From assembly GCA_000413015.1 (NCBI GenBank), contig KE332515.1, forward strand, positions 1,321,712 through 1,385,711: DNA of 64,000 bases. The letters are read 5' to 3'. The notes beneath the pieces were generated by a model. The model made no database searches, was not told the DNA's origin, and worked only from the letters and a program-made list of their open reading frames with translations. This DNA is from Treponema socranskii subsp. paredis ATCC 35535 (GTDB taxonomy: Bacteria; Spirochaetota; Spirochaetia; Treponematales; Treponemataceae). The position numbers and the translations under genes were made by a program. Each line of letters opens with the position of its first letter. Position 1 is the first letter of the stretch. This document shows positions 8,973 through 19,000 of the stretch, in pieces.

Positions 8973-10892
8973 ATGAAGCGATTGTTAAGTATCACGGTCT
9001 GTGCGGCGCTTTTCGCATTCTCCGGCGCTGCGCTTTTTGCGCAAACATACGCCGCCGTTCCTTTGGAACATCCGGTATATCAAATTATCACACAGGCGGA
9101 ACTGAGGGGTCTTTGCCGAGCGATGCCGAAAATAAAACCGTATTCGGAAAAGGCGGTTATAAACGCGATCAACGAAATCATCGCGGCATCCGATGCGTCC
9201 GACACGCCGTTGCTTTCGAAAACGGAACGGGACATTTTATTCGATACGCTCGAAAGATTTAAGAGAAAGCCCGGAAAAGACGGCTTACGCGGCGGATATT
9301 ATTATGAAGGAAAAGGAAAGCTCCGTACGACGGCGGATCTGACGTTCAAAGCGGATATATTCGCTTCGGGCGGCATCTACAACAATAAAGACGACGACCA
9401 GTGGGGCTTTAGGTTTTTGCCTACGGTTTCCGTAAGAGGCGATTTCGGAACGCAGCTTTCCTACGATTTCAATTTGTTCGGCAATGCTTCTCGCGCCGTG
9501 CTGAAACAAAATCCCGGAACTTACAGCATCGGAAAATGGTGGTTTACAAAAACCGAAGACGGCTCCGCCGACCGCACGATTAAAACCTACGCGAACAAAG
9601 CGTTTTTTCCGTTTTCACACCGTAAAACATGGGACGGCTCGGTATATAAAATAGGCGACTTGACTGCAAGCGGACTCGAAGGCTGGTGCGATGAAGGAGC
9701 CGGCGGCTTCGGAATCAATTCGGAAATCGCGGTAAGTGTTTTCGACGATAAAATATTTATCCGATTCGGACGCCTTTCGCGCGAATGGGCGGGTATGGAT
9801 AAGGGCGCAAGTCTCGTATTCGGAGGTGCCGCCCATCCCTTTCTTGCGCTCGAAGCCGAAATCGCGCCTTTCAGCTGGTTTTCGCTTTCGACGCTCACCG
9901 GTATCCTCGAATTCCCGAACAGCGCATATATTGTCGGAAAGATCTACAACAGTAAAAAAGATCACGGCGATTATGACAATGCGGCATTTTTTCAAAACGC
10001 GTATTCGATCGCAATGCTCGAATTCAATTTTAAATATATCCATGCCGATTTCGGAACGACCGCCGTCTGGCCGAAGCGCGTCGAGTTGGGATATTTTTTC
10101 CCGCTGACCGACAAAGTTTTTTATCAAAACAATATCGGAGATTTGGATAATATCGCACTGTTCGGCAATATCTCTTATACATATCCGAAAATCGGCACCG
10201 TATGGGCATCGCTCTTTCTCGACGAATTCAACGGCTTCAGCCGGGTAACGGGACTGCTCGGAGATTTCATCCACGCGACGCGCAATATGTATGCAACGCA
10301 AGTCGGCATGAAAGCAAGTATTCCGTTCCTTCCGTTTACAACGATTTCTTGCCGCTATACAAAAATCGAACCTTTCTGTTATACGCATACCGCCATCAAT
10401 AAAGCGCCGTGGTATTCGCATTATATAACCGAAGCGTACATGAGCGCAGGCGAAAATCTCGGTTATTATCTTCCACCGAATTCGGATGAACTGTACATCC
10501 GTGTGGAAAGCTCGCCTCTTACCGCCCTGACGGCACATTTGGAATATCAATTTATCAGACACGGAGCCGAACACGGAGGCCAGGCGGTGCGCGGCAGTTC
10601 GATATATTCCGAACTCGATCCCGAGGGCCGCGACGCTATGCGGAAATATTTTTTGCACGACGGCGCATACCAATGGTTTCATATCGTAAAAATCGGCGGA
10701 GAATATTCGCTTCGCAAATTTAAAGTGCCGCTGACGATATACGGCGACGTCGGATTCGTTTACAGTTATTTTACCGTAATCGACGGGACTCCGAACGACA
10801 ACCGAAAACACAACTATCACATTGCGGACACGAGCGAATACCCGACGGAATTCGGCGCAATCGTTTCGGGTGGACTGCGACTGTATTTTTAA
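8973..10892 (+). CDS. outer-membrane beta-barrel protein (Wzi/capsule-assembly-like)
   Basis: Exported protein of 639 aa. It has a signal peptide (residues 1-23, cleavage after ALFA-Q region), a helical stretch to about 110, then many alternating amphipathic strands rich in Tyr, Phe and Gly, and a C-terminal Phe (GGLRLYF), the usual signal for outer-membrane barrel insertion. The length and pattern resemble the 14- to 18-stranded Wzi-like/capsule-assembly or porin-type barrels found in Treponema; this placement is inference. AGAGG lies four bases before the ATG. It is followed by a strong terminator at 11000-11030, so it is transcribed separately from the Ig-like pair. Confidence 0.7.
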   Translation: MKRLLSITVCAALFAFSGAALFAQTYAAVPLEHPVYQIITQAELRGLCRAMPKIKPYSEKAVINAINEIIAASDASDTPLLSKTERDILFDTLERFKRKPGKDGLRGGYYYEGKGKLRTTADLTFKADIFASGGIYNNKDDDQWGFRFLPTVSVRGDFGTQLSYDFNLFGNASRAVLKQNPGTYSIGKWWFTKTEDGSADRTIKTYANKAFFPFSHRKTWDGSVYKIGDLTASGLEGWCDEGAGGFGINSEIAVSVFDDKIFIRFGRLSREWAGMDKGASLVFGGAAHPFLALEAEIAPFSWFSLSTLTGILEFPNSAYIVGKIYNSKKDHGDYDNAAFFQNAYSIAMLEFNFKYIHADFGTTAVWPKRVELGYFFPLTDKVFYQNNIGDLDNIALFGNISYTYPKIGTVWASLFLDEFNGFSRVTGLLGDFIHATRNMYATQVGMKASIPFLPFTTISCRYTKIEPFCYTHTAINKAPWYSHYITEAYMSAGENLGYYLPPNSDELYIRVESSPLTALTAHLEYQFIRHGAEHGGQAVRGSSIYSELDPEGRDAMRKYFLHDGAYQWFHIVKIGGEYSLRKFKVPLTIYGDVGFVYSYFTVIDGTPNDNRKHNYHIADTSEYPTEFGAIVSGGLRLYF

Positions 10893-10999
10893 ACCCGCGC
10901 CTGAAAAAGGGCTGTCGCAAAACAAAGGGGCGTCTGCACGACATACAGGTACTGCGCCCCGAATGTAAATCGTACAAAAATTGCATCGTATCATATCGA

Positions 11000-11030
11000 A
11001 GACAAGCGGACAACCGCTTGTCTTTTTTTT
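11000..11030 (+). terminator. terminator of the outer-membrane barrel gene
   Basis: AGACAAGCGG-acaa-CCGCTTGTCT forms a 10-bp stem with a tetraloop followed by eight T. It is a textbook intrinsic terminator. Confidence 0.85.
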
Positions 11031-11259
11031 ATCGTTATGCTAAAATATGGATGTTTTAGCTTTTTTAGTGTTTTTAGATAAAATACTTCAGCACGCATCC
11101 TGTGGTGAGATCGGATCATCCTGCGCCGCCCGCGCACAATCCTTTCGCCGGTTACGGTATTGCCGAAGTAAAGATTTCTAAAGCACATACCGATAAAGAA
11201 GCGGATTTATGTTTTTTATCGGCAGATCGCCTTTTTCGGGCGGCTGCCTTTAAAATATT

Positions 11260-11278
11260 TTACCGGAGTGTCCGGTAA
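11260..11278 (+). promoter_or_regulatory. palindromic hairpin just upstream of a ribosome site
   Basis: TTACCGGA-gtg-TCCGGTAA is a perfect 8-bp inverted repeat. It ends one or two bases before the GAGAGGAA ribosome site of the 1557-aa gene. No T-run follows, so an operator or a translational/mRNA-stability hairpin is likelier than a terminator. Confidence 0.4.
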
Positions 11279-11290
11279 GAGAGGAAGTTT

Positions 11291-14200
11291 ATGAAAAGAC
11301 TTGCATCGTTTGTATTTTTTTGCTGTGCGCTCGGCGCCGTCCATGCCTTCGGTTCCAGAGATATAACCGAAACCGATCTCGCTTCTCGTAAAAGCTGGCA
11401 GGAAACGGTCGATATTTCGGCAAAAAAGAAGGGGAAATACAATATCCTCATCACCGCCCGCGATACGGCCGGCAATGTCGGCTATGCGGGACCTTTCAAT
11501 ATGTACATAGATCCGGATTCGGATCTGCCCGTTACTTCGATCGCCTTTCCCGCATCGGGAGCGGACGTAGCCGGCAACGTCGATATTATCGGAACCTGCT
11601 ATGACGATGATGCCGTTACAAAAGTGTCGTTCCGTATCGACGACGGCGAAGAAATATATACGGCAAAAGGTACCGAATTTTGGTCGTATACGCTCAATAC
11701 GGCGTCTTTGGAAGAAGGCTTGCATACGATAGAAGTATGGGGTACAGATATAAACGGCGTACAGGGAAAAAGCGTAAAAACGTCTTTTAATTTGAACAGA
11801 CGTCTCCCCGTTACAAACGTTACGAATACCGGAGCGGGCACTTTGGTGTCGGGCACCGTACAGCTGGAAGGAACGGTTGAAGACGGAAACGGCATAGACC
11901 GTCTGTTTTATTCGCTCGATAACGGAAACAAATTTGAAGAAGTCCGCCTTTCCTACGATAAAAAGCAAAAGCGATCGGTTTTTAAACTCCCCGTAAAAAC
12001 GGCGCTGCTTTCGGACGGACCGAACGTATGCTGGTTCAAAGCGGTCGACAAACAGGGTTCGACGGGAATCTACACCTTTTTATTTTTCGTGGACAATGTG
12101 CCGCCCTCACTTTCATTCATATATCCCGACAATGACACCGAAACGTTTCCGAGTGTTTTTTCCGTCGCGGGCCGCGTATCCGACGGTACGGGACTCGAAT
12201 CTCTTACATGGGTATGCGGAAAAGACAGCGGCGAGATTTCCGTAACGCCCGGCAACGATTATTGGGTTAAAGAATTCGATTTTACACGTACGAATGCAAA
12301 ATCGCTTATTATCGAATTTGCGGCAAAGGACATTGCCGGAAACGTCGTGCGCGAAAATAAAAAAATTGAAATCGATAAAGCGAAAGACAAACCCGTTTTG
12401 GAAATCGTCAGTCCGAAAGCCGGTGAAAAAACAGACGGCGCTCTTTTTATCTCAGGCTTGGCGTACGGCAGAACGTCCGAAGTCCGCTATAAAATCGACA
12501 AGGGTGAAGAAAAATCCCTTATGCTCTCTTCGTCTTCAATTGCGTTTTCCGCAAACGAAGAAGGTCTTACCGCCGGAAATCACACGCTTTTTGTATACGC
12601 TGTAAATGCCGACGGTACGGAAGGAAACGTGCAAAGCGTTCAGTTTTCTTCAACGGGAAAAGCGCCGGTCATTACGTTCGAGTCGGGCACTTCGGTCATC
12701 CCCTTATACGGCGCGCAAAATAAAGTTTCGACGGCCGTCCGCATAAAAGCGGAAGCGGGTTTACGCGAAGTAAGTGCGGGCTTTAACGGCGAAGAAGAAA
12801 GATCGCTTGTCATAAAAGAAGGTCAAACGGAATTCATCATACGTCCTCCCGTAAACAATAAAACGGGCGCGGGAATATACACCCTTTCCGTCAGCGCAAC
12901 CGATACGGCAGGCCGCACGTCGACGCAAAAACTGCTCATCGGCATCGCCGATAACGGTAAGTCGGGCGACACGAGCGACCTTGTTTCTTTTGCATGGGCC
13001 GGAAACAGGATCGGAAATACCGCGCTCATCACGGGCGAACCTTTGGAAGGTTTATTCTATTCGGCCGACGGCGCGGAAATCGAAAGCGCCGAATTGACGG
13101 GAGTGGCAGGTCTCTCTTGCGAAGTTGAAGGCAATATCGTAAAAATCAGCGCTGCAAAAGACGGAGTTTATAAAGACGTCCGTGTGAAAGTACGCACAAA
13201 CGACGGGCGTGAAATAATAAGCGAAAGTGTCGACATTTCCGCCGATACCTCTTCTCTCAAAATAACGCTTAACAAAAGCGCTGTTTACGTAAAAGATTCG
13301 CTCCTCTTTTCGGGCAGCGTAAGCGGTACCCGGCTGCCGCTCGATTACAGCTTATCGTCCGCGTCTTCGGATGAAGTTTTAACGGGAACGATCGACGGAC
13401 GCTTTGAAAAAACGCTCGATGTAAAAGCTTTCCCCGACGGAGCGCTTTTCCTCACCGTCACCGCAACGGACGATACCGGCAAAAAAGTTTCGGAACACGC
13501 AATCTTTATAAAAGATACCGAAGCGCCGGACGTACGCATGGTTATGCCCGCAAACGGCGATAAAGTAAACGGTTCCATAACGGCTGCTTTTACCGTCAAT
13601 GAAAAATTCGGCGGCGTAAAAGCCGAGTACAAAACCGAAGATAAAAATTCGGTGTGGAAGGAATTCCCGTATGCTTCGCTTTCGAACACCGTCATGGGAA
13701 GCGCAGCCGATCCGATAAGCAAAAACATGCAGTTCCGTTTTACCGACGAGGCGGGAAACGTTAAGCTCATCAACCGGTACGATTTCGATATCGATACCGC
13801 TTCGGACGCTCCGGTCGTCGAAATACATTTGCCGTTTGAAAATCAGGTTATCGTCGAAGATTTCGAAATTTCAGGCATTGTGTACGACGACGACGCTCCG
13901 GCGAAGATCTACTACAGAATCGACAACAAAGCGTATACGGCGCTCGACGTCAAGCATACGTTTTCCATTCCGATCACACTTTCCTCTTTGACCGATAACG
14001 AGCATACGATCAGTATATACGGCGAAGATATATACGGTATAAAGAGTTCTCCGGTCGAACGAAAAATCAGAGTGTCGCTCGCAAAGCCTCTGGCGCAAAT
14101 GACTTCGCCCGACATCAGCGAAACGGTAAAGGGTCTTATAACGATAAACGGTACGGCTTCCGATGCAAACGGTATCGAAGGCGTCTACATATCGGTGAAC

Positions 14201-15964
14201 AACGGAAACAGCTTTTTGCGGGCGAACGGCGGAGATAAATGGAACTATTCGCTCAACACACAGGTTATCGGCGACGGTACCCACGTCGTACTCATCAGAG
14301 CGGCGGACAAATACGGACAGGAATCGGTATCGTCCACTTTAATCAATATCGACAATACGCCGCCCGTTTTGAAAATCGAATATCCTCTGGCGGGCTCCCG
14401 GCTCGATAAAAATTTATTTGTATCGGGAAAAACGCGGGACAATATCTCACTCGAAGGCGTAACGCTGAAAATAAAGAGCCTTTCGAATACGGCGGTTCCC
14501 GCATCGCTCGCTCAAATAAAACTTAAAAACGATCTCCTCGTTGCCGAAAATATCGATATTTCCGCGCTGCCGGAAGGACGCTATAATCTGGAAATATCCG
14601 GCGTCGATAAAGCCGGCAATACAAACGAAGCCGCCGTAAACTTCGACGTGTCGCGGAAAGCCGATAAAAATAAAATCGAACTGCTCTATCCTTTAAACGG
14701 CGAAACGCTGTTCGGAGAGTTCAACGTATACGGCCGCGTCGATTCTTCGACGAATATACAACAGGTATCGCTCTTCGTAGACGGAAAACAAATCATGACG
14801 TCCGATGTGACGAACACTTCGTATGCATCATTCCGCTTGAATGCGGATGTCATAAGCGAAGGCGAACATACGATCGAAATCAAAGGGATCCTCCCCGCAA
14901 ATCAAGCGGTGATTTCAAGCGGCGTTTCCGTGCAGTACAAAGAAAACGGTCCGTGGATCACGATAGACAACCTTGCGATGGGAGACTTCGCGATCGACCG
15001 TCCGTATTTGAAAGGCCGGGCGGGTTATTCCGTTTCGCAGGAGGAAAAAGATGCCGCCTCTGCAAAAGACGCATCTGCGGACGCAAAACGGATTTTTGCA
15101 GGAAAACGCTTAAAGCAGGTTGAAGTGAGTTTCAACAACGGACGCACGTTCGTTCCGGCAAAACTCAAAAACGGCTGGAGGTACCGGCTCGAAACGGAAG
15201 ATATGGAGGAAGGCTATCACTTTTTACTCGTGCGCGCCGTCATGGAAAATAAAGAAGTCGCTATATGCCGGACGATCATCAGAATCGATAAAACCGCACC
15301 GAATATAACGCTTATCTCTCCGGGCGAAGGCGGACGCTATAACGAAAATATACCGTTTGCGGGCTTAACGTCGGACAATGTCAGTCTCGCGGATACGAAC
15401 GCCGCACTCCGAAAAGGCGACAAATCGATATACGAAGTGCCGAAATTCATACAGGGTCTTCATTTCGAAGCGGGATTTTGGGGTGCGACGCTGTGGAATG
15501 CGGGCGTAGGCTTAAGCTTTTTCGACGACAACGTAAAACTGCAGCTGCATTACGGACAATTTACGCAAGATCAGTTCGATTTCTTTTATAAAGTGCGAAA
15601 TCTGCCGCTGCAGCAAATCCGCTACGGCGGACACGTCGGCTCTTTAAAACTTTTGGCGAACGTATTCGAACTGCCCTTCGGCTATTATTTCGGACCGGAT
15701 TGGCAGTGGCTGTATTTGAACGTAGCGCTCGGCGCACAGTTTTCACTGTTCAGCGAAACGCAGAGCGGCAAACCGCAAGTGCTGCCGGCAGGTTTGATTC
15801 AGCTCGAATTCCCGCGAGTAAAATTGGCAAAACGAAAATATTTCAGCTCGTTCTCGTTCTTTACCGAAGGACAGCTGTGGTTCATCACGACCGACGTCAA
15901 TTCACCGTCGATCAAATCGCTTGTGCCGCACTTAAGCGGCGGAGTACGCGTCAACGTATTCTGA
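11291..15964 (+). CDS. giant Ig-like repeat protein with C-terminal outer-membrane barrel
   Basis: 1557 aa. A signal peptide (about 1-20) is followed by a long array of about 90-aa beta-sandwich repeats with recurring phrases such as DTAGN, GLHTIEVWGTD, IDNTPP, G-x-V-x-D-x-x-G-I and YRID, the style of bacterial Ig-like/cadherin-like domains. The last ~190 residues differ: aromatic, alternating strands (FEAGFWGATLWNAGVGLSFF ... GGVRVNVF) ending in Phe, which looks like a small outer-membrane barrel. The order would be periplasm or surface array plus membrane anchor. GAGAGGAA precedes the ATG. The next gene starts 40 nt downstream, so the two are probably cotranscribed. Function is unknown; adhesion or envelope scaffolding is inference. 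Confidence 0.75.
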   Translation: MKRLASFVFFCCALGAVHAFGSRDITETDLASRKSWQETVDISAKKKGKYNILITARDTAGNVGYAGPFNMYIDPDSDLPVTSIAFPASGADVAGNVDIIGTCYDDDAVTKVSFRIDDGEEIYTAKGTEFWSYTLNTASLEEGLHTIEVWGTDINGVQGKSVKTSFNLNRRLPVTNVTNTGAGTLVSGTVQLEGTVEDGNGIDRLFYSLDNGNKFEEVRLSYDKKQKRSVFKLPVKTALLSDGPNVCWFKAVDKQGSTGIYTFLFFVDNVPPSLSFIYPDNDTETFPSVFSVAGRVSDGTGLESLTWVCGKDSGEISVTPGNDYWVKEFDFTRTNAKSLIIEFAAKDIAGNVVRENKKIEIDKAKDKPVLEIVSPKAGEKTDGALFISGLAYGRTSEVRYKIDKGEEKSLMLSSSSIAFSANEEGLTAGNHTLFVYAVNADGTEGNVQSVQFSSTGKAPVITFESGTSVIPLYGAQNKVSTAVRIKAEAGLREVSAGFNGEEERSLVIKEGQTEFIIRPPVNNKTGAGIYTLSVSATDTAGRTSTQKLLIGIADNGKSGDTSDLVSFAWAGNRIGNTALITGEPLEGLFYSADGAEIESAELTGVAGLSCEVEGNIVKISAAKDGVYKDVRVKVRTNDGREIISESVDISADTSSLKITLNKSAVYVKDSLLFSGSVSGTRLPLDYSLSSASSDEVLTGTIDGRFEKTLDVKAFPDGALFLTVTATDDTGKKVSEHAIFIKDTEAPDVRMVMPANGDKVNGSITAAFTVNEKFGGVKAEYKTEDKNSVWKEFPYASLSNTVMGSAADPISKNMQFRFTDEAGNVKLINRYDFDIDTASDAPVVEIHLPFENQVIVEDFEISGIVYDDDAPAKIYYRIDNKAYTALDVKHTFSIPITLSSLTDNEHTISIYGEDIYGIKSSPVERKIRVSLAKPLAQMTSPDISETVKGLITINGTASDANGIEGVYISVNNGNSFLRANGGDKWNYSLNTQVIGDGTHVVLIRAADKYGQESVSSTLINIDNTPPVLKIEYPLAGSRLDKNLFVSGKTRDNISLEGVTLKIKSLSNTAVPASLAQIKLKNDLLVAENIDISALPEGRYNLEISGVDKAGNTNEAAVNFDVSRKADKNKIELLYPLNGETLFGEFNVYGRVDSSTNIQQVSLFVDGKQIMTSDVTNTSYASFRLNADVISEGEHTIEIKGILPANQAVISSGVSVQYKENGPWITIDNLAMGDFAIDRPYLKGRAGYSVSQEEKDAASAKDASADAKRIFAGKRLKQVEVSFNNGRTFVPAKLKNGWRYRLETEDMEEGYHFLLVRAVMENKEVAICRTIIRIDKTAPNITLISPGEGGRYNENIPFAGLTSDNVSLADTNAALRKGDKSIYEVPKFIQGLHFEAGFWGATLWNAGVGLSFFDDNVKLQLHYGQFTQDQFDFFYKVRNLPLQQIRYGGHVGSLKLLANVFELPFGYYFGPDWQWLYLNVALGAQFSLFSETQSGKPQVLPAGLIQLEFPRVKLAKRKYFSSFSFFTEGQLWFITTDVNSPSIKSLVPHLSGGVRVNVF

Positions 15965-16004
15965 TAAAAGAATACGGACACGCAAAATTTTTGGAGGTAT
16001 GTTT

Positions 16005-19000
16005 ATGAAAAACACGGTACTGAAAAATAAAAATAAGCGAATACTCTCGGGATTTTTATATTCCGCATTATTTGCCGTAACATTGATTTTATACTCCGCC
16101 TGCCCGCAAAATGTGGCTTTAGGCGGAAGCGTGGATATTTTACCGCCGAACGGCGAAATCACCTACCCCGATGCGGGCGAAACACCCATACGCGGAAGTT
16201 TTGTGCTGAAAGGAACGGCAAAAGACGACGAAGGCGTACAAGCTGTTTCAATCGTTTTTGAAAATATAGAAACGAAAGACAGAACGCGCTCTTTTGAGGC
16301 GAATATTTCCGAGCCGGGAGCTTACAATACATCGTGGACTGCAAGTATAAACAACGAATCAACGGGTACGGAACCCGGACATGATTTGGTAAAAGTGTAC
16401 CCCATTCCCGACGGGGAATATACGGCCATCGTTACCGTTACCGACAGGGGCGGGAAAACGTCCAAGTTTACGAAAAATTATAAAATCGACAATACGCCGC
16501 CGGTGTTTATCGTTTCGCGGCCGTCGACGATTATCGTAAACGATGACAGTACCGCACAGGCCGACCCTTACGGTTCGGTTTTTACAGTCATGGGGGAAGC
16601 AGAAGATCGAAACAAAATAGAGGATCTTACTTTAAAAGTTGACGGTACGGATATAAGCATATCGAAAAAATTTGTCGGAAAAAATATAAACGAAGAAATA
16701 GCTGCTGCTACAAAAAATGCTTCCGATTTTACCGATCCTTTATATAAATATAACGCCGACAACGCAAGTCCCAAAATTAAAGCCCATATATCTTTAACGG
16801 ATAATGCACGTTTTTTTAAAGGCGATGGAAACGAAGGCGAAGGAAACACTTCGGAATGGTATTATTTGCGGGATAGAGATATCAAATCGGTTTTCGAAAA
16901 GGGGTATAACGCCGATGTTATAAACGATTATTTTGCGGGGAAAAAAGGTTCGGCTTCTTCATCGAATAAAACGCTGAAGCTTTTGGCAAAATTATATGAC
17001 GACAATGATCCTGAGGGACAGTCTGTAAAGCAGATATTGGAAAATGCTCGCATTATGACCAAAGCGGACCCTGACGTTGCCGATCGAAAATTTTCCTTCT
17101 TTACACTCGATCCGAATAAATCGCCCGGCTTTAAAGTAATAAACGGAACCAATTTTCCTCAATCCTTTCCCGCGACGACTCCCGATGCGGATTTGCCGCA
17201 TCCCGGTGTAGAGTTTTTCAGCGGTTCGGTGCGGCCTAAAGTTTCTCTCAAGCTCATTCCGAATAAAAACAATACCTCATTGGTTGGAAGTTTCAATTAC
17301 AACGGATACAGAGCAAGCGGCATTGTCATCAATATGTATAAGTGTACCGCAGTCTCGTATGTTACTTCCGGTGATAAAAAAATATTGAATTTGGCACAGT
17401 CCGCTGTTCCTTCTTATTCTTTAAAATTCGCCGATTTATCGACACAAGACGAGCATAATCAGGTTGTTACCGGTACAAGTGAATTGACCGTACAATGGCA
17501 GCTGCCGAATCCTGCTGCTTTTTCCGCCGGATATTATGTAATAGATGTAGAAGGAAAAGATACCGAAAATAATGATTTTGTTGCTTATGACAGAAATAAT
17601 TCACCCGGAGGCTCTTTCGTTATCAAGTTTGAAGCGGCAGGTAACCACCTCATGATACTTCCCGGTGCTCCTTCCGGGTTTGTAAAAGAAGCTTTTAATG
17701 TTATTGCAAATGTTTCTTCCGGGCAGCCGGTTACTAAGGTATGTTATAAATTGGATGGAGCGGCAGGAGAAAGCGATACGGAACTTCCGCACTCTTCCGG
17801 AACCGAATGGAAAACCGCTGCGCCTGTTTCGATTACTTCATTATCTGAAGGAGAACACAAAGTTCATTTTTGGGCTAAGAATAGTACGAATCAGACTGCT
17901 GCTGCCGAAATAACGTTTATTAAAGATACAATAGCTCCCATACCGACTTTAGACTATCCTCATGCCAATGCCGAGCAGGCGGGAACCGTAAGGATTATGG
18001 GAAGCGTTAACGATGCCCATGCCGGAGTAAACAAAGACGGTACAAAGTACATCATAGGAAAACAGGCTTCCGTGCCGACCCCTGCTACCACCAGTTGGCG
18101 CGTCATGGATAAAACTACTCCTGTTTCATGGGAGTTTACGTATAACTTGGATGATTTTTCGTCAAATCCTGCATCTCACGGTACTGAAGTTAGCGGGAAT
18201 CCGGGTGTGTACGATATTCCCGTCTATATTTTGACCGAGGATACCATAGGGAACAAAGCTGTTAAACCATTTACAGTCCGCTTCGATTCAGCCGGGGATA
18301 AGCCGGTTGTCACAATACTTTCACCGCAGCAAAATCAAACCTTGGGCGGTACCGTCCAAATATTCGGTACGGCAGCTGCCCGACTGGGTACTCCTGCAGA
18401 TATCGGTAACGTATATATTCAGTTTTCAAAAAACGGCAACTTTAACGATACCGCAAACGGGAATATGACTTTCGGAACATCCGGCGGCGGTTATGATGCC
18501 GATTGGCATAAAGGCGGCGACGGCCAGCTTGTACCGGGTACTGACGGTTCTAACGGAGGATCGAATTGGCAAATTTCAATAAACGGAAACGAAGCATTTA
18601 ACAATCCAAGCGGGCAAAACTGGAATGTTTATTTCAGAGTCCGTGCCAAAAATAAAACTACTAATAAATACGGTCCATGGTCAGAGCCTGTAAAAATATT
18701 CATAGATAAAGCTTATCCTACGATCGGCAGTCCCGATCCGTTAAAACTGGTAAATAAATCGGACGGTTTGAATCCGATAAATTACACACCGGGTATGTGG
18801 ATCACTGACGGGAAAAAACTTATCGGTTCTTTATACGACGACTCCGGAATAAAAACTGTCGAGATTTCATCTCCGGAACTGTTGGGCAATCAAAAATATA
18901 ATTTGTCGCAAGCGTTGGCAAACCATTGGATTGCCGAAGATACCGCTCATGCGCCTGCTTCTCCCGGAGCAAAAAATTATACGCTTCAAATTCCGCTGGA

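Larger units (their letters stand above)
10893..11290 (+). other. 398-bp intergenic region before the giant gene pair
   Basis: It contains a strong terminator (11000-11030) and, just before the next ribosome site, a perfect palindromic hairpin (11260-11278). The frame at about 11082-11280 is open and mildly protein-like, but it lacks a convincing start and ribosome site, so I do not call a gene there. No RNA gene is recognised. Confidence 0.5.

Noticed and set aside
9615-10994. 459-codon open frame on the minus strand opposite the outer-membrane barrel gene
   Set aside because: It mirrors the coding frame of a gene with a signal peptide, a ribosome site and barrel features. Its product is Arg/Cys/Phe-rich with no recognisable domain.
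11082-11280. Open frame before the 1557-aa gene with mildly protein-like sequence
   Set aside because: Only GTG starts, no ribosome site, no recognisable family; could be a remnant but cannot be supported.
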